From Delphinus delphis (taxonomy: Eukaryota; Chordata; Mammalia; Artiodactyla; Delphinidae): a stretch of DNA of 64,000 nucleotides. Shown in pieces: positions 24,461 to 36,640 of the stretch. Location of the stretch: NCBI RefSeq assembly GCF_949987515.2, contig NC_082683.1, positions 101,605,918-101,669,917 of the forward strand, in the 5' to 3' direction. The position numbers and the translations under genes were made by a program. A model generated the notes under the pieces. It did not search any database, had not been told where the DNA came from, and worked only from the letters and a program-made list of their open reading frames with translations. The first letter of the stretch is position 1; the number at the start of each line of letters is the position of its first letter.

Positions 24461-24462
24461 TT

Positions 24463-24779
24463 TTAAAAAATTTATTTATTTTATTTATTTACTTTTGGCT
24501 GTGTTGGGTCTTCGTTGCTGCGCGCGGGCTTTCTCTAGTTGCGGCGAGCGGGGGCCCCTCTTTGTTGTGGAGCAGGGGCTGTAGGCACGTGGGCTTCAGT
24601 AGTTGCAGCACGTGTGCTCAGTAGTTGTGGCTCACGGGCTCTAGAGCACAGGCTCAGTAGTTGTGGCGCTCAGGCTTAGTTGCTCCGTGGCATGTGGGAT
24701 CTTCCCGGACCAGGGCTCGAACCCATGTCCCCTGCATTGGCAGGCGGATTCTGAACCACTGCGCCACCAGGGAAGCCCC
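24463..24779 (-). mobile_element. Long CHR-family SINE (ATTT-tailed type)
   Basis: The left end is the AT-rich tail ttatttattttatttattt, and the inverted head ccaccagggaagccc is at the right. Target duplication tagattttcttt on both sides. Confidence 0.93.
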
Positions 24780-24974
24780 TAGATTTTCTTTATTGGACAG
24801 AAACCCTGTGGTACACTCAGCTCAACTCCTGACTGGACTGACTTAACCCTCTATATCTATGGCCTGTCACAAAAAGTAGTTTACCTATTTCTGGACATAA
24901 ACACTATTTATCTCAGTCTCAACTTTCTTCCACACACAATGTCCAGCATTCAGTAAAATATTATAGGACATACA

Positions 24975-25302
24975 TCAAACAGAGAAAGACAAATACTGTA
25001 TGACATCACTGATATGTAAAATCTAACAAATACAACAAACTAGTGAATATTACATAAAAGAAGCAGACTCACAGATATAGAGAACAAACTAGTGGTTACC
25101 AGTAGGGAGGGAGGGGCGATATAGGGGTGGGGGAGTGAGACGTACAAACTGTTGGGTGTAAGATAGGCTCAAGGATGTATTGTACAACATGGAGAATATA
25201 GCCAATATTTTGTAATAACTGTAAATGGAAAGTAACTTTAAAAAACTGTCTTAAAATTTCTTTTTAATTTAAAAAAAGTCGTAGAACTAAAAAGAAAAAA
25301 AC
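24975..25302 (+). mobile_element. L1 3' end, 5'-truncated
   Basis: The L1 3' region (agacaaatactgtatgacat through gaatatagccaatattttg) ends in an A-rich tail. The 14-bp target duplication ttataggacataca is exact on both sides (24961-24974 and 25303-25316). Confidence 0.9.
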
Positions 25303-25319
25303 TTATAGGACATACAGAA

Positions 25320-26119
25320 ATCAAGGGTAAGGAAAACAGTGCCAAGACATAAAGCAATCAAAGAATCAGATCCAGATATTCAAATTATCAGACAGGGACT
25401 TTAAATAACTATGATGCATATGCTGAAGGATCTAATGGAAAAGGAGGACAAGAAGCATGAGGGAATTTCAGCAGAGATGGAGAACATAATGAGTCCAAAA
25501 GTTACACATTCTATTTTTATTCTTCCAGTTATTTACCTAAATTATTAAGACGTTTGCTTATGATGATTTTTTTTCTCTCAGTTATTTTGTTTTGTTTCTC
25601 TCTTGATTTTATTGTTTGTTTGTACAGTTTGGCCAGTTCATTAAGCTCTCTTTCACGTCTTTGGCATACCTAGAGCTGAGATTGAGGGACAAAACAAAGT
25701 TTGCCATCTTGTCAGGAAAAGGAAACTTCCTCCCATGCCTCACCTGGCATCATCAAGCAGTGACTGCTTTAAAGGAAGTGGCCTTCAGTAAAAATATCAA
25801 GAAAGCACCACAGGGCTTAGTTAAATGCAGGATCTATATGGGTTTAAGAAAAGGGTTAATTAAGCAAAAGGGTTAATTTGCTTTTTGTTCAAGTAGAGTA
25901 CCTCATTCTCTGATAATGCCACAAAATAAAATGTTGCCTACACTTAAACAATAATATTTCTAACAGGCAGTCAGATTAGAAAAACAAAACAAGTTCATTG
26001 TCTAATAATTATATTATTTGTTCTAAAATTAGGTATTTTTTTCACTCAGTAATATCAAAGTCAGACATTATTTATTATGTCAGTGGTCACATACCCTGAA
26101 ATACTCAGGTCAGATCAGA
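25320..26119. other. Intergenic sequence, partly old L1-like, otherwise unrecognised
   Basis: The part 25330-25500 (gacataaagcaatcaaagaa, gggactttaaataactatga) looks like degraded L1 ORF1. After it no feature is recognised. Confidence 0.4.
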
Positions 26120-26327
26120 TTTTTTTTTTTTTTTTGCGGTACGCGGGCCTCTCACGGTTGTGGCTTCTCCCGTTGTGGAGCACCGTCTCTGGACGCGCAG
26201 GCTCAGCGACCATGGCTCAAGGGCCCAGCCGCTCCGCGGCATGTGGGATCTTCCCGGACCAGGGCACAAACCCGTGTCCCCTGCATTGGCAGGCGGACTC
26301 TCAACCACTGCGCCACCAGGGAAGCCC
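26120..26327 (-). mobile_element. CHR-2-like short SINE
   Basis: Oligo-T left end, full body, inverted head at the right. The target duplication is not clear. Confidence 0.92.
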
Positions 26328-26829
26328 CCGAGACTCTGAGTTTTTAAAGGACTTTCAGAAATGTTTGAGATCTGAAAAAAAATTGTCTCTCAAATACCAA
26401 AAGAAAATTACATGTTTGATATGCTATGGAGTAGGGTAATGGGGTTCCAAAGGAAAAGTATTTAGAACATATGCAAGCCCTAAGCCAGCCTTGAACCTCC
26501 TGGGAATGATCTTCCACCTACTTTGTTCTTGGTCTATAGCTTGTTTATTGAGAGCACTGGCTGATAGAGTACAATGGAGAATAACAGAGAATTAGAACAT
26601 TTAATGCTGAAAGCTACAGTGGAGACCATCTATTCAGGTTTTCAAACTGTGCCTCAGATACAGAAGGAAGGTTGAGGCACTGGAGCCCTGGTCTACCCTG
26701 CTCCTGTTTGTACCCCCATCTCCTACAACTCCCTGCCCTGACTGCTATCAGAACAGCTCCACTTGGATCTGTTTAATGTATTGGGATTTGTAAAGTTTTG
26801 TTTGGAAAACGAGTTCACTGCTTAGTATT
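26328..26829. other. Intergenic sequence, nothing recognised
   Basis: No feature is recognised. Confidence 0.4.
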
Positions 26830-26975
26830 AGAAAACCGCTGATCTATTCTGACTTCATCATTTTACTAATGAGTGCCCTGAGGCACAGCGAATTTAAATA
26901 AGTTATCCAAGGTCTCCCAAGTAGCTAAGAAAGCCAGGTGTTCTGAGTCTCAGTTCAAGACTCCTTCCTTAGGCA
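26830..26975 (-). mobile_element. MIR SINE remnant
   Basis: Minus-strand MIR: ttttactaatgagtgccctg, then gttatccaaggtctcccaag. Confidence 0.65.
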
Positions 26976-27446
26976 GAGACTGAGGAATCCCAGATACAAG
27001 AAAACAAGTTTATTCCAAAATCTGTCCCTGACCTTGTGTTGAGAAGGTGTTGTTTCTGTCCTGGGAGGCATGTGGGCTTTGCTAGGGCAGCTGTGCATGG
27101 TTCCATCACCACCTCCCCATGTGCGCCTTTCCAGCCATGGACTTGGAGGAGATCTTTTTGAAGGGCTCAGAGAGCATCTGTGAAGCTAACCAGGGGAATA
27201 AAAATCATTTAATCTCATTTTTAGTACATGGGTTATCCTCCAATTCTCATCCCTTAAGAGAAAGTTCTTGTTTCCCATTGAAGAAAAACAAAGATTTTTA
27301 AAATTCCTATAAAAACAAAGATTTACAGCTTACAAGAAAACTAATAAGCAAAAATACAACAAAACCAGAAAGTATATAAAGAAGTAAAAGCGTGCATCTG
27401 TGGTGGCGAAGAACCACCATTGACTAAGTTTTGTTAGTCATCCAAA

Positions 27447-27771
27447 CAGCTACACAGTAGCTGCTAGCCACATTGGCTTCTGAGCACTCGAAATGGGGCT
27501 GGTCCAAACTGAGATGCGCCGGAGGTGCAAAATATACACCAGAATCAAGATTTAATACGCAAAAAAATTTGAAGGAATGTAAAATCTCTCAATAATTATT
27601 TTTTATTGATTCGTGTTGAAATAATATTTTGGATATATTGGGCTAAGTAAAGTGTATCATTAAAATTAATTTCACTTATTCTTTCTGCTGTTTTTAACGT
27701 GCCTACTAGAAAAATGTTAATTATGTATTTAAATATAATGCTTGTGTTATATTTCTATTTGGACAGCACTG
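27447..27771. mobile_element. hAT-type MITE remnant
   Basis: The left part holds cagtagctgctagccacat and the right end is tttctatttggacagcactg, the same inverted-end type as the element at 8986 but longer. Confidence 0.65.
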
Positions 27772-28507
27772 GGCTGGAAGTAACTAATTCATGTCCATGG
27801 CAACTGAGCTGAGAAAGCTGGGGTTCTTTCCAGGAATAGCTTCCTCCCTCCATGGTCCTGGCCTGAAACTAAGGTCTCCATCAAAGAGCAGCTCCAGGCT
27901 CTTCACTCAGGCTCTCAAATTATGTGCCTTCAGGGAGTGGTCATTAAAATCATTTGCATCAGAAACCTGACTTAACCTGACCATATGTCATTTAGCAGGT
28001 TTTCAGGGTTATGAGATAACAGTCTAAAGGGCAAATTCCATTTAAGTTGATTTTCAAGTACTGCTTCTGTGGTGTCAAAGCAAAAAACTCCCTACAGTGA
28101 ATTTCTACTTTCTAAGTAGGTGGTATTAGATCTGTTAAAAGCAGAAACATACTAAAACCTATGTTGCTCAGGACTTTGCCTAACAGAAATCTCTGGAAGT
28201 TTTATTTTTTGTCATCTCTAAAACAAACCTTTAATCAGATAAATATTTTAGTCTCACGGGAGATGCCTTTCAAAAGAAATGCCTGACATAAAACAAAACT
28301 GAAGTGTTTTGTTGGTTTAGGATATACTTTCTGTTTTTTATAAAAGCGAAGTTTTGGTCTGTGAGAAATGAGAGGCACTACATTTAGAGCTGAAGTTTGG
28401 TTAACACTGAAAATTGCTAGAGCTCTGAAGAAAAGAACAATTATGAAGAGCGTGTTAGAGTTCTAAAAATAAACCTAACCCCAAACAAACAAATATAGCA
28501 CTTGCTT
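27772..28507. other. Intergenic sequence, nothing recognised
   Basis: No gene, RNA or repeat family is recognised. Confidence 0.4.
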
Positions 28508-28723
28508 ATTTTATTTTATTTTATTTTTTTTGCGGTACGCGGGGCTCTCACTGTTGTGGCCTCTCCCGTTGTGGAACACAGGCTCCGGACGCGCAGGCTC
28601 AGCGGCCATGGCTTACGGGCCCAGCCGCTCCACGGCATGTGGGATCTTCCCGGACCAGGGCACGAACCCGTGTCCCTTGCACCGGCAGGTGGACTCTCAA
28701 CCACTGCACCACCAGGGAAGCCC
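28508..28723 (-). mobile_element. CHR-2-like short SINE
   Basis: TTTTA-rich left tail, full body, inverted head. Target duplication agcacttgctt on both sides. Confidence 0.93.
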
Positions 28724-28780
28724 AGCACTTGCTTTTTTAAAAAGACAATATGATAGACATTCAAATTTGAAATGGACCCA

Positions 28781-29261
28781 TGATAGGCTGAGTAATGGCC
28801 CTCAAAGATACAAACATCCTAATCCCTGGAGGCTGGAAATATGACCTTATATTGCCAAAGGGACTTTGCAGGTGTGATTAAGGAAGGATGCTGACAGAGG
28901 GAGATTATCCTGGATTATCCAGGGAGGCCCTAAATGTAGTCACAAGTGTCCTTACAAGAGAGAAGTAGAGGGAGACTTGACTACAGAAGAGAAGGCACGA
29001 AGACTACAGACCACAAAGCAGAGACCTGAGTGATGTAACACAAGCCAGGGAATGTCAGCAGCCGCCAGAAGTTGGAAGGGGCAGGGAATAGATTCTCCCC
29101 TGGAGCCTCAAGAAGGAACAAGCCCTGCTGACACCTTGATTTTAGTACCATTAGACTCATTGCAGACTATGGCCTCCAGAACTGTAAGAGAGTAAACTTC
29201 TATTGTATTCAGTCACTACCTTTGTGGCAATGGGTAATGGCAGCAATAGGACCCTAATACA
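28781..29261. mobile_element. LTR-like old repeat with TG...CA ends, family not assigned
   Basis: The element starts tgataggctgagtaatggcc and ends ggaccctaataca. Internal phrases ggactttgcaggtgtgatta and ggattatccagggaggccct are familiar from mammalian repeats. The flanks ggaccca and ggacccc are a near-perfect 7-base duplication. Confidence 0.65.
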
Positions 29262-29664
29262 GGACCCCAGTGACTTCACAAAATTAACCTAGAGGCTGAA
29301 TTTTTTCCCCTTCAATCACATTAGTTTTTATAGGCTTAAAGCATGGAAAATAGAAATCTCTAAGATAAAGGTCTTGGGAGAACACAGATCAAAGGGTAAA
29401 GTGCTCTAAATGGCATTTGCCCTCTCATCTATCCTTAGCTTTTATCCCACTCTCTAGCTTTGGATTCTCCATCCCCTTGTCCTTTCTTGCCCTCCCTCTC
29501 CCAATATCCTCCAACCCAAGATTAGCAACCCATCCAGATGCAACTTCAGATGTACTTTTGTGTCTGACTTGCCAAACCTCTATGATGTTAACAGAAACAT
29601 TCCAATTTTCCTTGTGAAATGATCTATGGTATAACAATAAATGTAACTACCAGCTCATGGTTTA

Positions 29665-30800
29665 TAATAAATATTAATTCATTTATTCAGCAAATTCTTA
29701 TTGAGTACCAACTATGCCCTAGGCACTATGTTAGATCCTGGCAGAACAGCAGGGAACAAGGTAGATGTGGTCCCTGCCTTCATTTACAGATTAGTAAAGG
29801 AGATGGATTACAGCAAGTAAACATATAAATACATAAAAGGACCAAGTGTGGTTAAATGCTGTGACAGAGACAAAGAGAGTACAGTGCGAGGGAATAACAG
29901 AGCTGGCCTGTCTTAGGAAATGGCATTTGTCTTGTAAAGAGCAGGGTTGGGGGAAGACAGCATCCCACGTGGAGAGACAGCACCCAAGGACCCAGGTGGG
30001 GCATGAGCTTAGTGTGTGTCAGAGATGCAAACAAACCCATTTGGGCAGAGCACAGCAGGAAGGGAGGACAAGAGCACAAATGAAGTTAGGTAGGCAGGGG
30101 ACAGATGACCTAGAGATTCAAGGGTAATGGCAGACATCGCTGGTCCCTTTTCTCCTGGTGAACAGCCTGGAAGTATCAGGAGCTGGAAAGCCTCTAGCTA
30201 AGGAATATGCCAGTAATTGAAGCCTTACCAGTAGAGATGCATTCCTTTAAGTTTGGAAATTTTATCTGAATATCTTCCACCCTCCAGGAAGCATTTTAAA
30301 CCATTATCAGTTAACACTTTGGTGGGAATTAGTTTCCTGGACTCCTTTCTTTGATTCAACATTTACCACATGTCCTCTTGTGCCACACAGCCCCGTTTGG
30401 GGTACTACACAGATATGAAGGATAGGAGAGAGCCTGGCCCTGCTCTCACGGAGCACAGTGGTAGTAAAGTGCTATGAGGGAACATCATAGGGAGCAAATG
30501 AGAGTGGCTCACAGCAGGCCCCAGACTGATCTGGGCAAAGGAAGAGGGCTTCAGGGAGGAAGTGGCACTTAAACAGGAAACTGAAGGATGAATAGGAGTT
30601 GGCCAGGTCAGTGTGTGTGTAGCGAGGAACTGAAGAGGAGTACTCCTGGTCTGTCTGGAGTCCTATGGAATTAGGACACTAGAAGAGCTAAGAGAAGTCC
30701 AGTGCGTAGAGATTGAAAGTGAGGATGGAAGAGAGAGGACTGCATGGGTAACCTTGGAGGCCCTGGTAAATGAATTTGGACTCTACTCTAAAAACAAAGA
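29665..30800 (-). mobile_element. L2 LINE remnants (two or more pieces)
   Basis: The left end carries the inverted L2 terminus (ttcatttattcagcaaattc, then gcactatgttagatcctgg). A second L2-like start is near 30360-30440 and continues to gaaactgaaggatgaatagg. No gene is recognised in the interval. Confidence 0.55.
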
Positions 30801-31716
30801 GAAGCTGTTAATGGGTCATAAGCAGAAGAGTTATAGGCTCAAGTTTGCATTTCAAAAAGATCACCCATGTTTTGGTGCAGAGAATGGGATTGGAGGTAAA
30901 TAAGAGTGAAAGTGAAAGAACATTCAGAAGGCGATTGCTGGCTTTCAGGCAGGAAATGATGGTGACTTGGATGAGGATGAAGATTTCCTAATTGCAGAGC
31001 CTACTTAATCTTTGCATTTATATTTATTTACAATTTAGATTAAATATCAAGTCTTTATCAGTTATGTTGGTCAGATATTGAGTATGATTTTTATGCCTTT
31101 GCGAAGAAGTAGAGTATTATTTTTTATATAAGTGAAATTAATTTCAGTCTCAAGCCACATTCTTCTGGAATTTGTAAATTTGACTTCGGTCAATTTGAGG
31201 GGCGAGGGGCGGGGGGCGGGTGGTTTCTCCACTTCTTCCTTGGTATGTATCTGAATTTGGGGAAGAAGGTATGCTGAGATCTTGTACAAAGTGGGTGTCG
31301 GGGGAACCAATCTTGTCTCCTTGATTGTGTTCTACTCTGAAATCCACTGACACATCCTTGGTCACATATCTCTCTTCTGCTCTAGAATCATGCTTGGTAT
31401 GTAGGACCAATAGTTTCTTGTTGGATCGCGGGGACAGGTTCAAGAGATATTTAGAAGGAAAAAAATGATTGTATTTAATGATTCATATACACTGAGAGCG
31501 AAGCTTCAAGAATGACTTGTAGATTTTTTTTGCATTAGAAACTGGATGGTGCCTTTCAACGAGACAGGAAACTTGGGAGAGGAGCAGGTGCAGGGCAGTG
31601 GGCTGGAATCAAGTGGTCACTTTAGAACATGATGTGTTTAAAATACTCAAGATGAGATATTGAAGAAGTGATTGGTAATGGAGTCTGAAGCTTGGAAAAC
31701 ATCTGGGGTTGAGAAA

Positions 31717-31718
<2 letters not shown>
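30801..31718. other. Intergenic sequence, nothing recognised
   Basis: A short G-rich tract is seen at 31199-31220 (ggggcgaggggcggggggcg). Nothing else is recognised. Confidence 0.45.

Positions 31719-31794
<76 letters not shown>
31719..31794. repeat. (AC)38 microsatellite
   Basis: Thirty-eight uninterrupted AC units. The cysteine/valine and threonine/histidine frames across it are artefacts. Confidence 0.98.
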
Positions 31795-31797
<3 letters not shown>

Positions 31798-31799
31798 GT

Positions 31800-32421
31800 T
31801 TTCAGTGTAAAACAGAAGGTAGTGGAAGCTTTGGGACACCATGAGATCCCCTGGAGAAAGAGAAAGAGTGTGGAGTAAAATAAGAAGAGGGCTTTGGAAA
31901 AAGTCTGAGGAATATTCAAAGATTGGGCAGAAGGAGAACTGGCAAAATATCCATGGAGGTAAGAGGAAAACAAGAATGGCATGAAACAAAAGTCTCAAGA
32001 AGAAAGTCTTTAAAGGTGGGAGTGGTGAACAATATTAAATGCTACTGTTGTTCAGTCAAGTAAGACGAAAACTGAAAAGTATCCTCTGGACTAAAAAGTC
32101 CTTGGTGATCCCAGAAAGAGCGATTCTAGGGTATGGAAAAAGCAAAAGCCAAATTGGTGTGAAGAGTCTACCATGAACATGTGGGGCAGTCACTAGACAC
32201 TTCAGAAGAGTCATGCCCTTGCAGGAGGCCTAAATTAGCCCTGCAGTAGGGGCTGCTCCAAACCCACTCCAACAAAGCTTAAGAAAAAGCTTCAAAAGGT
32301 CAAGCTAATGCACAAATAAATAAACTGCCTGCTAGGACAAAGGCTAACAAGCTTTAACTAAGACAGCAACATCCAGTGGTCAATAACAAAACTTCACAAT
32401 TTATAGAATCCAATAAAAAAT
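31800..32421. other. Intergenic sequence, nothing recognised
   Basis: No gene or repeat family is recognised with confidence. Confidence 0.4.
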
Positions 32422-32960
32422 CATTTACACGCACCCCAATGTTCACGGCAGCACTGTTTACAATTGCCAAGACGTGGAAGCAACTTAAGTGTCCATCAAC
32501 AGATGACTGGATAAAGAACAAGTGGTATATATGTGTATATATATATATAATGGAATGTATATATATATAATAGAATATATATATAGTGGAATACTACTCA
32601 GCCATAAAAATGAATGAAATAATGCCATTTGCAGCAACATGCATGGACCTAGACATTATCATACTAAGTGAAGTAAATCAGACAAAGACAAATACCATAT
32701 TATATCACTTATATGTGAAATCTAAAAAAAATGATACAAATGAACTTATTTACAAAACAGAAATAGACTCACAGACATAGAAAACAAACTCATCATTACC
32801 AAAAGGGAAAGGGGTGGGGAGAGATAAACTGGGAATTTGGAATTAACAGATACACACTGCTATATATAAAATAGATAAACAACAAGGACCTACTGTATAG
32901 CACAGGGAACTATAGCCAATATCTTATAATAACCTATAGTTGAAAATAATATGAAAAAGA

Positions 32961-32997
<37 letters not shown>

Positions 32998-33085
32998 ATA
33001 TACATATAACTGAATCACTTTGCTGTATACCTGAAACATTGTAAATCAACTATACTTTCATTTTTAAAACCTCCTCCCAAATTAA
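32422..33085 (+). mobile_element. L1 3' end with (TA)n tracts
   Basis: This is the end of L1 ORF2 and the 3'UTR: gttcacggcagcactgttta, actactcagccataaaaatg, gcaacatgcatggacctaga, cactttgctgtatacctgaa. (TA)n runs at about 32535-32585 and 32962-32991. The flanks aaaaaatca and taaaaatca suggest the target duplication. Confidence 0.88.
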
Positions 33086-34740
33086 AAATCACTATATATA
33101 AGAAGCAAGGAATTGGGACTTATAACCAGGAGAAAAAATCAATCAATAGAAACAAACCCAGAAAGGAAGAGATAAGAGAATGAGCAGATTAGCAGACAAA
33201 GACTTCAAAATAGTTATTAGAAATATGGCCATGTATCGGGGAAAATATGACTACAACGAGAAGTGAAGATATAAAAAAGAATATATAAGCAATCATATTT
33301 CTTTTTCAGTAAGCACCACCGCCCCACAAAAAAAACTATAACCTGCCCTGCAGCCTCTTTTTTGCAAAAGATTTTATTTTTCTATAACTTTGTACTTTTG
33401 TTTCCTTGTATGGAAGTACTTTAAAATTGCCTTGGGGACTATATCATATGTAATTTTAAAAGGAAGTTTAAAGTGACCTTGATAGGTGCTGGGGAACGAG
33501 GGAGGGAGGTGTGATTGTGATAGAATTCCAGATGCACTTTTGCCCTGAATTGACATTGTTTGTAGAAAGTACAAGACTTCCTGGTCTCTGAGCACAGAGC
33601 AGATGAGCACAGAACAGACTAGAGCTGCAGGGATGACCAGGTTGTGTGTTCTCCTGAACAGGCTGGTTCTCGGGTCCACCTGCCTATTGGTCCCTCTGAC
33701 CTAAGGTCTAACAGTCCTGAGCCTTATTGTGGCAGAACTCTCATAAATGCTGGCCACATTGTCCTTTAACCATCCTTTGGGAGCTTTAAGAGTACTTTTA
33801 AAGGTATACTTAAAGTTAAAAGAAATATTACTTAAAAGGAAAACATTAAAGTTCAGGAGCTCATCTGGTGTATTTGTGAGCATCTTTATCAGAGCTATGT
33901 TGAGTCTTGGGCACATCAGCAATTTAAGGTAACAGGAGAAAGACCAGATCTTCTCACCTAGCTCTGCATCCCCATTAAGGAGGTATAGGTTTCCCCTAAG
34001 GATATTCATCCCATAAACAGTGATCTCAAAGCTGAATTTTCAAATTTGAAATCTCCCATATTATCAGCTTTTCCAAGATTGTTCATACGGTCAAGAACTC
34101 ATGGGAGCTCACATTACTTTAGTTCATAGATCACTTTAGTTCTAAAGCACTACTACAAACCTTAAACTTTAAAATTATAAATGATAGGACATATTTTTAT
34201 TTACACTCATTTAACTGAAAACTTATTTATTTCTGCACAGCCCCATGCCAGTAAGGGAATTAGAAGTCGTGTTTTTAGCTATTCCCTGGATGAAGGGAAA
34301 AGGAAATGTGGGTCTCAGTTGACTGCACCAAGCTGTCATGCTTATATTTGGTGCCAGCTGGTCACCTGTTGGCAGGGCCAGAAGAGAGCCCCAGGACTAA
34401 ATCCATCCTTACCTTCTATATCCAGCTTCAAATAAAACATCTCCATCAGCACATCTTCTCCCTGTGCAAACCACTTCACTGAACAGAAAACTTCTCTGCT
34501 TAAGTGATTTCTCATTATCAGCTTGTATTTTGACATCCAACAAACTAAAACTAAATTTTTAGTCTGAAGCAATAACTTTCCATTATATGTTATTTCAAGA
34601 AGCACCCATCTCCTTGCAACAGAGCATGTATTTATCTCATAAACACATACACAGCTGAAAAGAGCAATGACAAAAATAAAAACATAAACACAAAATGACT
34701 CAGGTATCTTTGATCAAATATCTTTATTATCAGTTATATT
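33086..34740. other. Intergenic sequence, partly L1-like, otherwise unrecognised
   Basis: 33110-33290 (gaaacaaacccagaaagga, agacaaagacttcaaaatag) looks like a degraded L1 or related ORF1 stretch. After that no gene, RNA or repeat is recognised. Confidence 0.4.
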
Positions 34741-35809
34741 TATTTATTTTATGCCATAGACATTTTGCTCCTAAAATCTCATCTTCTTTCACTTACTTTA
34801 GTTCTTCATTTTATCCTCAATGGACCTGTTTCATGTCTTGACCATGGGAAGAAGATGCTGAGGAAAAGGCAAGCTGGTCACCAGGATGCTGTAAATGGCA
34901 ATGACACATCATTAGGAACACCGTCATATAACAGAACAGGCCGAGAATACATCATTAAGAACCCAGACAGAAGATCATCATCTTCCATCATCATCTGAAA
35001 TTAAGAAGCACCTCCAAAGGAACTGTTTACTGCTTTGTCTGCAAAAAGTGCTCTGAACACTAAACCAAAGAGACAAAACATCCTTTAGTGGATTGTTGGA
35101 GCACTTAAGGAGGTGTAAATTGTAATTAGCCATATGTTAGACTTTCACAGCCCAATAAGAAAGAAGCCTGATGGTGCAAGATCTCTGTGGCCCAGTTTTT
35201 CAGGTCAAAAGCAGAATGGCTGTTGAGTAAGGAATAACCCACAAAGGAAAGCTACAGTGCTATTCCATTCTCTGGCTTCAAACACAACAGATGAGAAAGC
35301 CTTCAGCACGCGTTCGCGATTGCAGTCATGTCGCTGAGTTATTAGGGAGGGAGGGCCCCTATTGAGCTAAAGTCCCAACCTTAAAATCGTGGATCTGGGG
35401 ACATTTACTCTGTTTACAAAGGAATCAGAATGTAAATGTGTTACAAAGATAATATTGTTCTATATTAATATTTCCAGATAAGAAAAAATGGTTCAGAGAT
35501 GGGGCCTGTACCAGAGAGTGGAATCTGTTAGTAAAAACAAACAAAACAAAACAAAAACAAAAAACAACTCACAAACTTTTGAGAACTTGGTTTTAGTTAC
35601 TGCTGTGCTAACTAATTATGTGGCTTGCAGTATGTCCCTGAATCATCTTAAACCTATTATCTAACCTCCCGTAGCCTAAATTTAACATTTTTATAATGTG
35701 TGGGGGGGGTGGGCTCAGTGATTTCTAAAAAATGGCATTCAAAATGTGTGTGTGTATGAGTGCACCCTCTCCAGTACCCTCATTGTCCTGAGGAAAAACC
35801 ATTAACTTC
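34741..35809. other. Intergenic sequence, nothing recognised
   Basis: The 77-codon frame at 34765-34998 has a hydrophobic beginning but no ATG, and is not called a gene. An AAAAC-rich run lies at 35535-35565. Confidence 0.45.
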
Positions 35810-36143
35810 GGGCTTCCTGATGGCGCAGTGGTTAAGAATCGGCCTGCCAATGCAGGGGACACAGGTTCGAGCCCTGGTCGGGGAAGATCCCACACGATGT
35901 GGAGCAACTGAGCCTATGCTCTAGAGCCCATGAGCCACAACTACTGAGCCTGCATGCCACAACTACTGAAGCCTGCATGCCTAGAGCCCGTGCTCGGCAA
36001 CAAGAGAAGCCACTGCAATGAGAAGCTTGTGCACTGCAATGAAGAGTAGCCCCTGCTTGCCGCAACTAGAGAAAGCCCACACGCAGCAATGAAGACCCAC
36101 TGCAACCAAAAATAAATAAATAAAATAAATTTTTTTTAAAAAA
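35810..36143 (+). mobile_element. Long CHR-family SINE (AAAT-tailed type)
   Basis: Head gggcttcctgatggcgcag, B box ggttcgagcc, tail aaataaataaataaa. Target duplication cattaacttc on both sides. Confidence 0.93.
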
Positions 36144-36199
36144 ACATTAACTTCATTGGGTTTGCACAAGGTCCTGTGACAAAAAAAGGTGAAGGAAAA

Positions 36200-36640
36200 T
36201 GAATGAAATACTGCCATTTGCAGCAACATGGATGGACCTATCATACTAAGAGAAGTCAGGCAGAGAAAGACAAATACCATATGATATTGCTTATACATGG
36301 AATCTAAAATACGACACAAATGAACTTATTTACAAAACAGAATAAGACTCACAGACATAGAAAACAAATATATGGTTACCAAAGTAGAAAAGGAGTTGGG
36401 GAGGGATACATTAGGAGTTTGGGATTAGCTGATACAAACTACTAAATATAAAATAGATAAACAACAATGACCTACTGTATAGCCCAGGGAACTATATTCA
36501 ATATCTTGTAATAACCTATAGTAGAAAATAATCTGAAAAAGTATACATATATATATACATATATATGTAAAGCTAAATCATTTTGCTGTATACCTGAAAC
36601 TAACATAAGATTGTAAATCAACTATAATTAAATTAAAAAA
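36200..36640 (+). mobile_element. L1 3' end, 5'-truncated
   Basis: The same L1 family as at 32422: catttgcagcaacatggatg, ggttaccaaagtagaaaagg, cattttgctgtatacctgaa. The flanks aaaggtgaaggaa and aaaggtgaaagaa are a near-exact target duplication. Confidence 0.9.

Noticed and set aside
31609..31998. Frames with long cysteine-valine or threonine-histidine runs
   Set aside because: They are translations of the (AC)38 microsatellite.
34765..34998. 77-codon frame resembling a small secreted precursor (hydrophobic start, dibasic sites, two sequons)
   Set aside because: The frame opens at TTG, not ATG, and the only in-frame ATG lies after the hydrophobic part. There is no family match and no splice evidence.
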